Under the pieces are notes generated by a model that did no database searches, was not told the origin of the DNA, and worked only from the letters and a program-made list of their open reading frames with translations. The position numbers and the translations under genes are program-made. From the NCBI RefSeq assembly GCF_030272615.1, contig NW_026728918.1:124001-188000 (forward strand): DNA of 64,000 nucleotides. Direction: 5' to 3'. Source of the stretch: Cryptomeria japonica. Its lineage: Eukaryota; Streptophyta; Pinopsida; Cupressales; Cupressaceae. Positions 44,071-54,885 of this stretch are shown here, one piece after another (position 1 is the first letter of the stretch; each line of letters begins with the position of its first letter).

Positions 44071-45237
44071 GTGGAAGGAATAGATTTTGAAGAAAAATTT
44101 TCTCTGGTAGAAAGGATGGAAGCTATACGTATGTTTCCTGTATTTTATTCTTACAAGAACTTTAGATTTTATCAAATGGATGTCAAGATACCATTTTTGA
44201 ATGGAGATCTAGAAGAAGAGGTATACATTGAGAAAACGGATGGGTTTATACTAATAGAAGATTTAGATATGGTGTGAAGACTGAAGAAATCATTGTATGG
44301 GCTCAAATAGGTTTCCAAGGTTTGGTATGAAGATTAGATAGGTATTTTCTATGATATAATTTTAGGAAAGGTACAATAGATAGTAATCTTTATTTCAAGA
44401 TTGATGGAGATAAGTTATTGATTGTTATAGTTTATGTTGACGACATTATATTCAAAGGAAATGATAGCTTATGTAAATATTTTTCTAAAGAGATGCAAAA
44501 AGAGTTTGAAATGTCAATGATTGGTGAGTTATCTTTCTTTCTTGGAGACTTAGTTTCCATATAGACTGATAGAAGATCTGGATATGGTGTGTAGACTGAA
44601 GAAATCATTGTATGGGCTCAAACAGGTTTCCAAGGTTTCGTATGCAAGATTATACAGGTATTTGCTATGACAAAATTTATGGAAAGGTACAATAGATAGG
44701 AATATTTATTTCAATATTGATGGAGATAAGTTATTGATTGTTATAGTTTATGTTGATGACATTATATTCAAAGGAAATGATAGCTTATGTAAAGATTTTT
44801 CTAAAGAGATGCAAAAATATTTTGAAATGTCAATGATTAGTGAGTTATCTTTCTTTCTTGGATTACAAGTTATTTAATCAAAAACTGAAATTTTAATCTC
44901 ACAAAGAAAGTATGTGAAATAATTGTTGAAGAAATTTGAGTTTGATGGTTTTAAACCTATTACAACTCCTTTGACCATTGGTTGCAAGATGAGAAAAGAT
45001 GATGAAACTCTGGAGATTAATTAGAAGTACAGATCAATGATTGCTAGATTATTGTATTTGGTAGCATCTAGATCAGATATCGTGCAACTTATATGTTTGG
45101 CAGCTAGGTTTTAGGTAAATCCGAAGGTTACACATGAGCAAGTTGTGAAAAGAATTTTTGGATATTTGAAAGGTACTGTAGATTTTAGACTCTGGTATAA
45201 AAAAGGTAGAGATTTCATGTTAAAAGTTTATACTGAT
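44071..45237 (+). pseudogene. Copia C reverse transcriptase continued (copy 1)
   Basis: Resumes after LTR-B with VEGIDFEEKFSLVERMEAIR, FYQMDVKIPFLNGDLEEEVY, then VYVDDIIFKGND (YVDD). At 44546/44547 the sequence jumps from FFLG to a later segment (ACTTAGTTTCC), then repeats the YVDD region, and ends in RNase H at the duplication junction. Several TAG and TGA codons are present. Confidence 0.85.
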
Positions 45238-46274
45238 AGTATCTACCACTCCATCACTAACAACATTCATGTTGTCATCATTGTCATATTTCCAGTACTT
45301 TCTCTTTTCTTTAGAACTATAACCTTGCGATGTTTCTTTCCAAAGTGATATATCTCCCTTTTTTATAAGCACATCTTCCATTCTAAGGGCGTTATCTACC
45401 ATTTTGTTGAATGAAGGATGTACTTGCATCTGGGCATTGTACTTTAATTCAAGGATTAAGTTGTTTACAAAGATATCCATTTTCTCAAGGTCTGGGATAG
45501 TCTATGAATATCTAGAGAACATCTTTCTCCATCGTTGGAGAAAAGTGAGAAAGGGTTCTCTTGTTTTTTATTTGGTATTGCAAAGTTCTATCATAGTGAC
45601 TGGGTGACGAATGTTGGAGGAGTATTGTTGTAGGAATAGTTGGATTAATTCTTCGAAAGTTTTTATTCCCATGGGTAGACTTGAGAACCATTCCATAGCT
45701 TGCCCCCCTAAACTTCTCGAGAAAAGGCACATGAGATACGTTTGGTTGTGCATGAACTCCATACATAAAGCACAAAATTCTCTGATATGATCTTGGGGGT
45801 CCGTATTCTCATCATATTTGTCAAACTTAGGCATTTCTACCCTTGAGGGAAAGGGAGGCATGTAAAGGTTTTTGTCAAATGGGAATGGGCATATTGTGTC
45901 CAGAGAAAATTGTTTTGGTGTTTTATCTTTGTTTTTTAGTTTTGTGACCTTGTTTGTAATGTTTGCATTTGTTTGTTTATCTTTCCCCATGGTGTCTCTT
46001 CTTCTTTAGTGATGAGGGGCTCCACATTATAACCAATAGGGAGTTTGGTGCCTTGCTTTGCTAATTCTAGGAAATAGTCTTCTTTTTCCCTAGCCATGAT
46101 GACCTTCATCATTTTTTGAAATTCTTTATCATTCTGACATTTATGAATTTCGGCCTCGGGAGGCTCAGGAAGCTCAGATTCAGTTGATGAGGAATCACTG
46201 TTAGTGGCATGATTGCAGAAGTTGTCATGAGTGTCTCGTTTACTAGCTTCTCTTTCTTGTCTTTCCCTAGACAT
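45238..46274 (-). pseudogene. E gag fragment (copy 2)
   Basis: Begins MSRERQEREASKRDTHDN at 46274 and carries the same Gag core (AMEWFSSLPMGIKTFEELI). It is cut at 45238 by the duplication breakpoint, so the zinc finger and all of pol are missing. It has fewer stops than copy 1 in the N-terminal half, although a frame break lies near 45950, so it reveals the ancestral sequence more clearly. Confidence 0.85.
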
Positions 46275-48507
46275 GGTGGGAGAGAGGGGCCGACCAAAGA
46301 TTGGTAGATCGTAAACTAGTATTTGTGATAAGGGTCCGGTTTATTTGGAAAGAGATTTTCTACAAAGAATGGATTGTTGTTTGATGAAAAGGGTGTTTTT
46401 TTATTTGTTTGTTTTGCTGCAAGAGTTTCTGGTTTGAACAGGCATTTGTAACCGACCGAACTGAGAGCTAAATGTGTTGCAGTAGTTTGTTTAACATAGT
46501 GATTGAGAGAAGTTACTAAAATCTGGTCTAGTTTCAAGAATGATCTATCCTATGTAAGACGTTATCTAAGTTAACTTAGGTTTGATAAGATGTTGTTTGA
46601 ACTAGCTTAAAGATGATCGACAAAATTGTGCAACGCAATGACAGGGGTACACTATCAACGTTGTTTATGCTCAGGAGGATGATAACCAATTTTAGGCTCG
46701 CTATAGACTGTTTTAGGCAGGTTTGACTATTCTGGACTGATAAACTCAGAGACTTGTACGACATGATTTCTAAGACTGTACGACAGTATAGAAGCTTTAG
46801 GATAATAACAGTTTTGTTTTGTACGAGTTGCTCCCTAGTACAGTATAACAAATGGGCATGTCCCGAACGACAAAGGATTCAATGCAGTTTTGTCTCGTAC
46901 GACATAGGATTTAGCTTTAAATGACAGACTTCTGGGTTTTGTATGACAGAGGATTGATCTCGAATGACAAATTAGTAGACTCGTACAACACAGGATATGG
47001 TGCAGGACGACAAATGATCAGGTTCGTACGATTGTTAACAGGACAGAGACAAAAATTATGAGTTTTTCAATAACTGAGTATGAGCAATTCTGAGATGGAC
47101 TGATTTTTGACCAGGATAGACTAGTTTTGGACAAATTTTTGACTTAGGGTAGACTAGTTCTGACACGGACAGAGTTTATCACTGTGTTGTTGATTTGTTT
47201 TCTCTAGTTTTAGTATTCCAGTTTTAGTTTGAGGGATGAAAACACAAAAAACACGTAGTTCAAACAGTAACTCCAATCACAACATGCAAACCCTATGGAA
47301 GTTGGCTTAGAGAAGAAAACCTTTGCTTGCTAACTTAGGTACACACCCAATAGCTAATCAGAATATGGTCGTTGAGTCTCACATAATGGATTCTCAACAC
47401 CGTATTAACCGACTCCAAATGCTAATGGGAGCACAATATGGCAAGTGTCTTGGGAGAGTTACTATCTCTCTTGCAGAAACATTATCAACCTTTCGAAGGT
47501 GAATCGAGTAGCTTATAATTTTAATTGGATCTAGTAAGGGTTCCATTCAGCGCGTCAAGGTATAAACTCAATTAAGAGGTCTCGCAGCCTTGAAAACTAA
47601 GGTTCAATATACCCGAAAGTACTGAGGAGAGCTATTCCCGAGCACTGTCGTTGACTTGATTTTCATCAAATCACATTTATTTTATAGTGAGCTGGAGTAC
47701 TTGGCATTTAGCCATTCCCACTTAGGTCATTCTGCTCACACCGGCCATAAAGGCTTTAAGAGTTTTTAAGCTCCTCGGGAGGGCAAGCCTGCTAAAGATA
47801 TACAAATCTCAAACAAAGAAAATGCCTCAAGGGACTGGATTTTTGATTGTCTAAAAACACAAGAGCATACTCTCCTACCTCTCGAAATTTACTTAAAACA
47901 CAAAATACAGATTTGTTCTTTAACCAGATAGCAAGTTAGGTTCCTAAAAAATGAATTTAAAGAATACACGATGTTTGGTTGATTCTCTTTAGGCAACCTG
48001 CAAAAACAATGTATCAGTAATCATGTTGTTTTCATTCTTTGACAGGCGTATGTTTGATTGATAAATTCTTTGACAAGAGTCCTACAAGAAACTGGTTAGG
48101 CTGTGAAAATATTAGGCAGACAAAAGATGATTTAGGGTTAGCGTCAGTATCATCAAAATTTGATAGAAGACCTGAAAAGTGAAACTTGCTTTAACCCAAC
48201 AGAATACAGAATCATATGACAATTATCATAGAATGAAATGACAAAAGAATTTTATCATACGAGTCAGAACTAAGCATAGGACAATAGAAGATAAAATCAG
48301 ATAATCAGAACAGCATGTCGTACGACACCACTTTCTGATTCATATGGCAAGTAACATGCTTCAATATAATGTCGTACGATAAATAACATGCTTCAATATA
48401 ATTTTGTATGATGTAGTGATACTATTCGTACAATATTTCGTAGAGATTGTACGGATGAAACATGCAAGATAAAAAAAATGATTTTGAGGCCAAAAATTTA
48501 GTTTCCT
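46275..48507 (-). other. E leader, second copy
   Basis: Duplicate of 40750-42941 with the same TCGTACGA-type words and the same order of blocks. Short indels separate the two copies. No independent gene. Confidence 0.7.
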
Positions 48508-48525
48508 GGCCCACGATGGGTGCCA
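48508..48525 (-). other. E primer binding site, second copy
   Basis: The minus strand reads TGGCACCCATCGTGGGCC, a degenerate version of the tRNA-Lys complement. It directly adjoins LTR-C and belongs to the tandem duplication rather than to a separate insertion. Confidence 0.65.
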
Positions 48526-48531
48526 AAAATA

Positions 48532-49631
48532 TGTGTGTGAAAAGTGGACCTGTATCTGTATCTGGAATACACAACACTCCAATTAATTCATTAGATGCAT
48601 GGTTAGTAAATCAATAATCAATGAATAATAAACCATTACAAATCGACCCATTGCCTTCTAGTAGATGCGATTTTAGATTGCTCTCAGATTGCTAAGTTAT
48701 CCAGTGACTTGACAACACCTAAATGAAGGATTTTTAAATCTATATGAACATGAATATGAGCTAAATGGATGCAAGATTTAAGCTAGATATGCAAGATTAG
48801 TTTAACATGATTTAAGCCATATATGAATATTTAAGCTAAATGATTTAATGAATATGAAATAACTAATATGCAATATCTCAATGCAAATTCTCAATGAACC
48901 TAGAGCAAAAACAACATAATAACAATATATTCTCCAGGATTTTTGAATGAGAGATGAGAGCCTGAATTTATAGAAAATTCATAAAGAAACCAAAGGCTAA
49001 GACGAAATGATGATGAGCTGTCAAGATTTTCCAAGAGGAAGCACAATCCAAGTGAATTGATGTGATTGGATGATTTTCTCAGTTTTAAAGGAAATTGAAC
49101 TAAAATTAAGATAAAATCAAGAAAAAACTGATTTATTCTCTATTTCATTCAATTTTAATATTTAATTGTTTTAATTGCTTTCTTTGAGATTATTTATCAA
49201 TTTTTAATTTGTTTTTCAAGATTATCTCCAATTGATTTCTTTTCTCAAACTTTTAATTCTTTTTTTTGTCAACTAATTCCTTTTTTGATTTGTTTCCTTT
49301 TTTGAAGATTTGTGCTCATAATTTCCAATTCCTCTTTCTTGATTTGTTTCCCTTTTTGAAGATTTATGGCAAATTGATTTATTTAATTAAATATGCTAGG
49401 ATATTTAATAAAAAAAATAAGATAATTGTTTTAAATGATTTACTTGGAATGATTTAATTAATTAAATAAATATTTAATTAATATTGGTTGATTAATTTTG
49501 CCATGTGACATTTGATGATTATAGAATTAATTGTGTACTCAAGATTTATTTAATTGCCTTTTGTTAGGACCTTGGTGACGTTGTTGAGATTAGGGACCCA
49601 TGGTTTAGATGACCATTTTTAGGGTATTACA
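48532..49631 (-). repeat. LTR-C, third LTR copy of E
   Basis: 1100 bp, starting TGTGTGTGAAAAGTGG (one TG fewer than the others) and ending GGGTATTACA, then CTTAG. Because both flanks (primer site and Copia RT) match those of LTR-B, it was made by segmental duplication rather than by another transposition. Confidence 0.95.
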
Positions 49632-49636
49632 CTTAG

Positions 49637-51882
49637 GTGGAAGGAATAGATTTTGAAGAAACTTTTTCTCTGGTAGAAAGGATGGAAGCTATACGTATGT
49701 TTCTTGTATTTTCTTCTTACAAGAACTTTAGATTTTATCAAATGGATGCCAAGATAGCATTTTTGAATGGAGATCTAAAAGAAGAAGTATACATTGAGAA
49801 AACGGATGGGTTTATACTAATAGAAGATCTAGATATGGTGTGCAGACTGAAGAAATCATTGTATGGGCTGAAATACGTTTCCAAGGTTTGGTATGAAGAT
49901 TAGACAGGTATTTTCTATGATAGAATTTTAGGAAAGGTACAATAGATAGTAATCTTTATTTTAAGATTGATGGAGATAAGTTATTGATTGTTATAGTTTA
50001 TGTTGATGACATTATATTCAAAGGAAATGATAGCTTATGTAAAGATTTTTCTAAAGAGATGGAAAAAGAGTTTGAAATGCCAATGATTGGTGAGTTATCT
50101 TTCTTTCTTGGATTACAAGTTATTTAATCTAAAACTAGAATTTTTAGCTCACAAAGAAAGTATGTGAAAGAAATGATGAAGAAATTTGAGTTTGATGGTT
50201 GTAAACCTATTACAACTCCTTTGACTGTTGGTTGCAAGCTAAGAAAACATAATGAATCCCTAGAGATTAATTAGAAGCAAAAATCAATTATTGATAGATT
50301 ATTGTATTTGGCAGCATCTAGGCTAGATATCATGCAGGTTGTATGTTTGGAGGCTAGGTTTTAGGCAAATCCTAAGGTTACACATGAGCAAGTTATGAAA
50401 AGAATTTTCATATATTTGAAAGGTACTGTAGATTTTAGAATTTGGTATAAAAAAGGTGGAGATTTCATGTTAAAAGTTTATACTGATGTAGATTGGGTTG
50501 GAAATGTCGATGATTGGAAGAGTACTAGTGGTAGTGCTTTCTTTTTAGGAGACAAAATGGTCTCTTGGTTCAGTATGAAACAAGACTTAGTTTCCATATA
50601 GACTGATAGAAGATCTAAATATGGTGTGTAGACTGAAGAAATCATTGTATGGGCTCAAACAGGTTTCCAAGGTTTCGTACGCAAGATTATACAGGTATTT
50701 GCTATGACAAAATTTCAGGAAAGGTACAATAGATAGTAATATTTATTTCAATATTGATAGAGATAAGTTATTGATTGTTACAGTTTATGTTGATGACATA
50801 TTATTCAAAGGAAATGATAGCTTATGTAAAGATTTTTCTAAAGAGATGCAAAAAGATTTTGAATGTCAATGATTAGTGAGTTATCTTTCTCTCTTGGATT
50901 ACAAGTTATTTAATCTAAAACTAAAATTTTAATTTCACAAGGAAAGTATGTGAACTAAATGTTGAAGAAATTTGAGTTTGATGGTTGTAAACCTATTACA
51001 AATCCTTTGACCATTGGTTGCAAGATGAGAAAAGATGATGAAACTCTGGAGATTAATTAGAAGTACATATCAATGATTTCTTTATTATTATATTTGGTAG
51101 CATCTAGATCAGATAACGTGCAATTTATATGTTTGGCAGCTATGTTTTAGGCAAATCCAAAGGTTACACATGAGCAATTTGTGAAAAGAATTTTTGAATA
51201 TTTGAAAGGCACTGTAGATTTTACACTCTGGTATAAAAAGGTAGAGATTTCATGTTAAAAGTTTATACTCATGGAAATTGGGTTGGAAATGTTGATGACT
51301 AGAAGAATACTAGTGGTGGTGCTTTCTTTTTAGGACACAAATTGATCTCTTAGTTTAGTATGAAACAAGACTTAGTTTCTTTATGGACTGTTGAAATAAA
51401 GTATATATTTGTAGCATCTTGTCATACTCGGGTAATATGGATTAGACAAACCCTTAGAGATATCAAGGTAACATATGATGAAGCAAATCCTACTATGTGT
51501 GACAATACAAGTGCAATAAACATTTCAAAAAAATTGGTTATGCATTCAAGAACAAAACACAATTCAATCAGATATCACTACTTAAGGGAGAAGGTTGCTG
51601 AGAAGGAAGTTTGATTGCAATATATTTTTACAAAAGAACATGTTGCGGATATTTTTACTAAGGCATTGGAAAAGGATACTTTTGAGTTTCTTTGGGATAA
51701 TCTTTGAGTTATTGCCCCACCTTCTTCTATCTAGGTGCATTATGTGCATAAAACTTTCCAAGGGGAGCATCCATGCCTATTTCTTTTTTCTGGATTGATT
51801 TTGTGGCTATTCTCATGGGGAGTAGTTGAGTATGTATTGATTTTGTGGTGTTTTTATTTTATGGAAAAGGGGGAGATAAATA
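49637..51882 (+). pseudogene. Copia C reverse transcriptase/RNase H continued (copy 2)
   Basis: Starts VEGIDFEETFSLVERMEAIR and carries LNGDLKEEVYIEKTDGF, CRLKKSLYGLKYVSKVWYED, VYVDDIIFKGND (YVDD) and VDWVGNVDDWKSTSGSAFFL. An internal tandem duplication of about 786 bp repeats the segment from the C-terminal RT to the start of RNase H (49821-50606 and 50607-51392). The RNase H ends with VEIKYIFVASCHTRVIWIRQ, TMCDNTSAINISKKLV and TKEHVADIFTKALEKDTFEF. Numerous stops; inactive. Confidence 0.9.
51863..51876 (+). other. Polypurine tract of Copia C
   Basis: GGAAAAGGGGGAGA lies 6 bp before the LTR-like TGGTTAGGAG start at 51883, after the RNase H end. This fixes the 3' LTR start of C. Confidence 0.75.
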
Positions 51883-54275
51883 TGGTTAGGAGTATAGAGA
51901 TAATATATCCATAAATAGGAACATCTATTAGTGTGTCTATGTATACATGTGGACATCATGTAAGGGGTGGACACAACTAGCAATATAGCCTTGGTACATG
52001 AATGTAATAATGGAATTTAGATGATAAGATAGAAACTTATTATTAATCTATAGCTTGCACAATCCTCTAGGTCTACCCAATATCTGAAAGTCCTATGATT
52101 TTCTAAAATCATCATCATTAAACATTAATAATTTTGAGGATTCCATGATACTTTACATCAATGAAAATATCTTATTGGTGATATGATCTATTAGTATCCC
52201 TGGTGGTTTCTTAATAAATGTTTTTGATTAAGGGTAGATATGTTTTGAGGGGACTACAAACCTCGTACAACAGGTTTTGAGGGGACCCAAAACCCCACAA
52301 GTTTTGAAGGGACCTGAAACCCTCAGATTTTACCAGGATATGGAACCCACAGTACAACGCTCCTAAACAAAAAGAGCATCACCATACCAACAGCCACACT
52401 AAACACTGGATATAAACTCATCCCTAACACATACAAAAGGGTTTTACAAGGCTCCCTAAACCTACAAATATGTCCATGGGTGTATCCAGGCACCCATCAC
52501 CTTCAAAAACACCAGATTACAATAATTCAACACATTCTCACAATCTAGACAAATGGGGTTTTGAACTATGGCTACCCTATCCTTCATCATGAGTTTTAAA
52601 CTGGCTCTCACAACCAACACACAAGGGTTTTCATAGGCTCCCTTAACATGTAACAAAGTATTCAGTGTGCCAACAACACAACTTACCCTTAACCAAAAAC
52701 CACAACTAGCCAGTCTGGCCCCTTTAAAATTGCTAGCATCCAGCTTGCCTATTGGAAGAACAAAACTCCCACAACTAACACAAATGGAAAAGAGAAAAAG
52801 ACTAAAAGCACAAGCAGCATACCACAAAACTTTGGGTTTTACCAGGCTCCCACAAACTCAATCAAAAGGGGGATATTGAAAGGCATCCCAAATCTTTAAG
52901 ATGGGTTTTAAAATGGATCCCATAACCAGCAGGAAGAAACTCGTAACCACCCAGCATCTGATCAGACCCCACCTTTCAGCACAGCACCTCTCCACCTCTA
53001 TAGGACAAGGACCCACCTTAATAGGGGTTGAAAGGAAAGAGACCAACAGAAAAAAGAGCCAATCTTCTAACCTCAAAAAAAAGTCCAGCAACCAACAAGT
53101 AACCTCATAATGCTTAGCTAGATATAAGGGTTTTGAATAGGCTCCCAAAACCTTGAACAAAAGGAGAGGCATGCACCAGAAAGACTCTATTCCAGCAATC
53201 TTCACCAAAATATCCACATTTATAGGAGATGAGGGTAAAATACCCAACAACATAAAAAAAAATCAAGAGCACAACCAACCTCGAAAAATAGGGGCTCCAA
53301 AACCCCTAGCAGGAGCTATCGCACAAAACTCAGTCCCCAACTCTTCCCTCTATAGAAGAATGGTCCACCTCAATAGGACAAACTGAGATAAATGGAAAAA
53401 TGTCAGCCTATAAGACACCATAGAATATCTTGAAAAGAATAGATCCAAAAAATCCCTCACAATCTGCAATAGACAACTCTGAATAGCCACACCAAAAAAA
53501 AATAGGGACCTCCCACACAGAGGCCCCCCATCGACACCAAAACTTTCCCATAGGGCAGAGTACAACCTATGGGCAAAAGGGAAACCAGGAAAACACAAAA
53601 AATACATTCTCCTTAAACTCCACTCGGATCCCAAACAACCCCCTCACTCCAAGGCTCGATATAGAAAGCACATTCTACGGATAGAGAAAGGAAAGCAATC
53701 ACCGCATCCACCACAACTAGAGCCAAGCAACTGCAGGACCAATGTACATGAGAGGAAGCACTGACAAAAAGAGAGGCCAACAGGCTTGGACAAAAATCCC
53801 CATCGCAACACACAACCCCAACCTCACTCGAAAAGACCCCCATAGAGAACACCCTCAGCTTAACATATCCATCATCGATCATAAGAAGACCAACGGGCAA
53901 AGAAGAATTAAAGCCAGCTAAAAAAAAAAGCCCTTCTGCCAAACGAGCAACGGTCGAGCACAAACAAACCACGGGGCAAAAATAAAATGCCCTTAACAAC
54001 CCCACACGAAGCATCAGACCCGACCCCAACCTTCTTAAGATCACTACAAGAAGCCAAAAGGGAGGAGGGGCACCACACAAGCAGCGTCTTGAGCAGTTTC
54101 TGAGCACAACCATCCTCCCAATGTTTACACTAGTCACACCTCCCCTTCTACGCCATGGCTTCCTAAAACACTAGTCGCACTTCCACTTCTGCTCCTTATC
54201 CCGCCCATGCTTTTTTGAATATTGCAATTTGTTGTGATTGTATAGTTTATACATCACCATGTTATTGGATATCCA
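51883..54275 (+). repeat. Left arm of a 2.4-kb inverted pair (3' LTR of Copia C and inner sequence)
   Basis: Begins TGGTTAGGAGTATAGAG next to the polypurine tract and ends TTGGATATCCA, so TG and CA termini are present. The whole stretch is matched in inverted orientation by 60356-62755. The first 330 bp look like a Copia LTR. From about 52212 the text (TTTTGATTAAGG, TTTTGAGGGGACC) is the reverse complement of a LINE-like 3' end. Either the LTR is 2.4 kb long or it carries an old LINE insertion that was copied with it. Confidence 0.75.
53613..54137 (-). CDS. Unrecognised 174-codon ORF in the left arm
   Basis: Minus-strand frame rich in Val, Leu, Ser and Cys; landmarks are LLMIDDGYVKLRVFSMGVFS and LALVVVDAVIAFLSLSVEC, then EGVVWDPSGV. 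The right arm keeps the same frame over 177 codons (60678-61211) with matching landmarks. I do not recognise it. Either frame retention is by chance in G/T-rich sequence or it is a relic of a retroelement ORF. No signal peptide prediction is attempted; no known catalytic motif. Confidence 0.25.
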   Translation of the reverse strand: MTSVNIGRMVVLRNCSRRCLCGAPPPFWLLVVILRRLGSGLMLRVGLLRAFYFCPVVCLCSTVARLAEGLFFLAGFNSSLPVGLLMIDDGYVKLRVFSMGVFSSEVGVVCCDGDFCPSLLASLFVSASSHVHWSCSCLALVVVDAVIAFLSLSVECAFYIEPWSEGVVWDPSGV

Positions 54276-54811
54276 TAGGTTGCTTAATAAATATTAACTT
54301 ATATCAAACGAGTAATTAATGGTCCTAAAGTTAATTTTAAGTTATTTTAAAAGATAATTAAATGATTAAAATAACGGAATTAGGAAAACATAGAAGAGAA
54401 GAAATTTGTAATAGAGTTCACCAAAATGCTACGTCTTCGGGTCCATCTCCAATGAGTGACCGGTCCTTAATTAATCCACAAATTCTCCTTGTTCTCTAAT
54501 GAGATGTACAAAATTTCCCCTTCTTCAAGTAAAAATAAACTTGAGTTAAAGCCTTTCTCAACTATTTGCATATAGTTGAATTCAAATAATTATCTAATTC
54601 GCAATTTCCTCACCCATTCCTCACAAGCCAAAATCTCCCCCCTTAAATACTATTTTGATATTCTAATTAGAGGTTTATTATAATATTTTATATCCCATAA
54701 AAATAAGCCCAAAATCCTATGATATCCCATCGGCTTAATAATATATTTCAAAATCCTTATAAAAATGGGCTTTTATAGATTCTGGAATTAACAAAAATTG
54801 TGTTAGTTGAT

Positions 54812-54885
54812 GACCGTATGATATAGTGGTCTGGAGGAATTTTAGCTATATGAGTGGTCAGTGTTCAAACCCACCAGACCACCTT
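54812..54885 (+). mobile_element. tRNA-like sequence, possible SINE head
   Basis: A box-A-like TGATATAGTGGTC (54819-54831) and a box-B-like GTGTTCAAACC (54861-54871) are separated by about 30 bp, as in RNA polymerase III genes. The remainder does not fold into a complete tRNA by eye, so a tRNA-derived SINE is more likely than a functional tRNA. Its 3' end is not defined. Confidence 0.35.

Larger units (their letters stand above)
39712..45237. repeat. Large tandem duplication, copy 1
   Basis: Contains part of E gag, the E leader, the primer site, LTR-B, CTTAG and part of Copia C. The next copy follows directly: the Copia text ending TTTATACTGAT at 45237 is joined to AGTATCTACCACTCC of E gag. 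GAT is shared by both sequences at the breakpoint (45235-45237 and 39709-39711), so the junction has 3-bp microhomology. This copy is about 0.5 kb shorter than copy 2, mainly because of a deletion at 44546/44547. Confidence 0.85.
45238..51272. repeat. Large tandem duplication, copy 2
   Basis: Repeats the content of 39712-45237 in the same order: truncated E gag (45238-46274), leader, primer site (48508-48525), LTR-C (48532-49631), CTTAG, Copia C. After the duplicated end, Copia C continues uniquely into its RNase H and 3' end. Confidence 0.85.

Noticed and set aside
48532-49631. LTR-C as an independent solo LTR or a second E insertion
   Set aside because: Its flanks (E primer site on one side, CTTAG plus the same Copia RT on the other) equal those of LTR-B, so segmental duplication explains it.
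54811-54885. Functional tRNA gene
   Set aside because: Only box-A-like and box-B-like words are present; acceptor and anticodon stems do not pair by eye.
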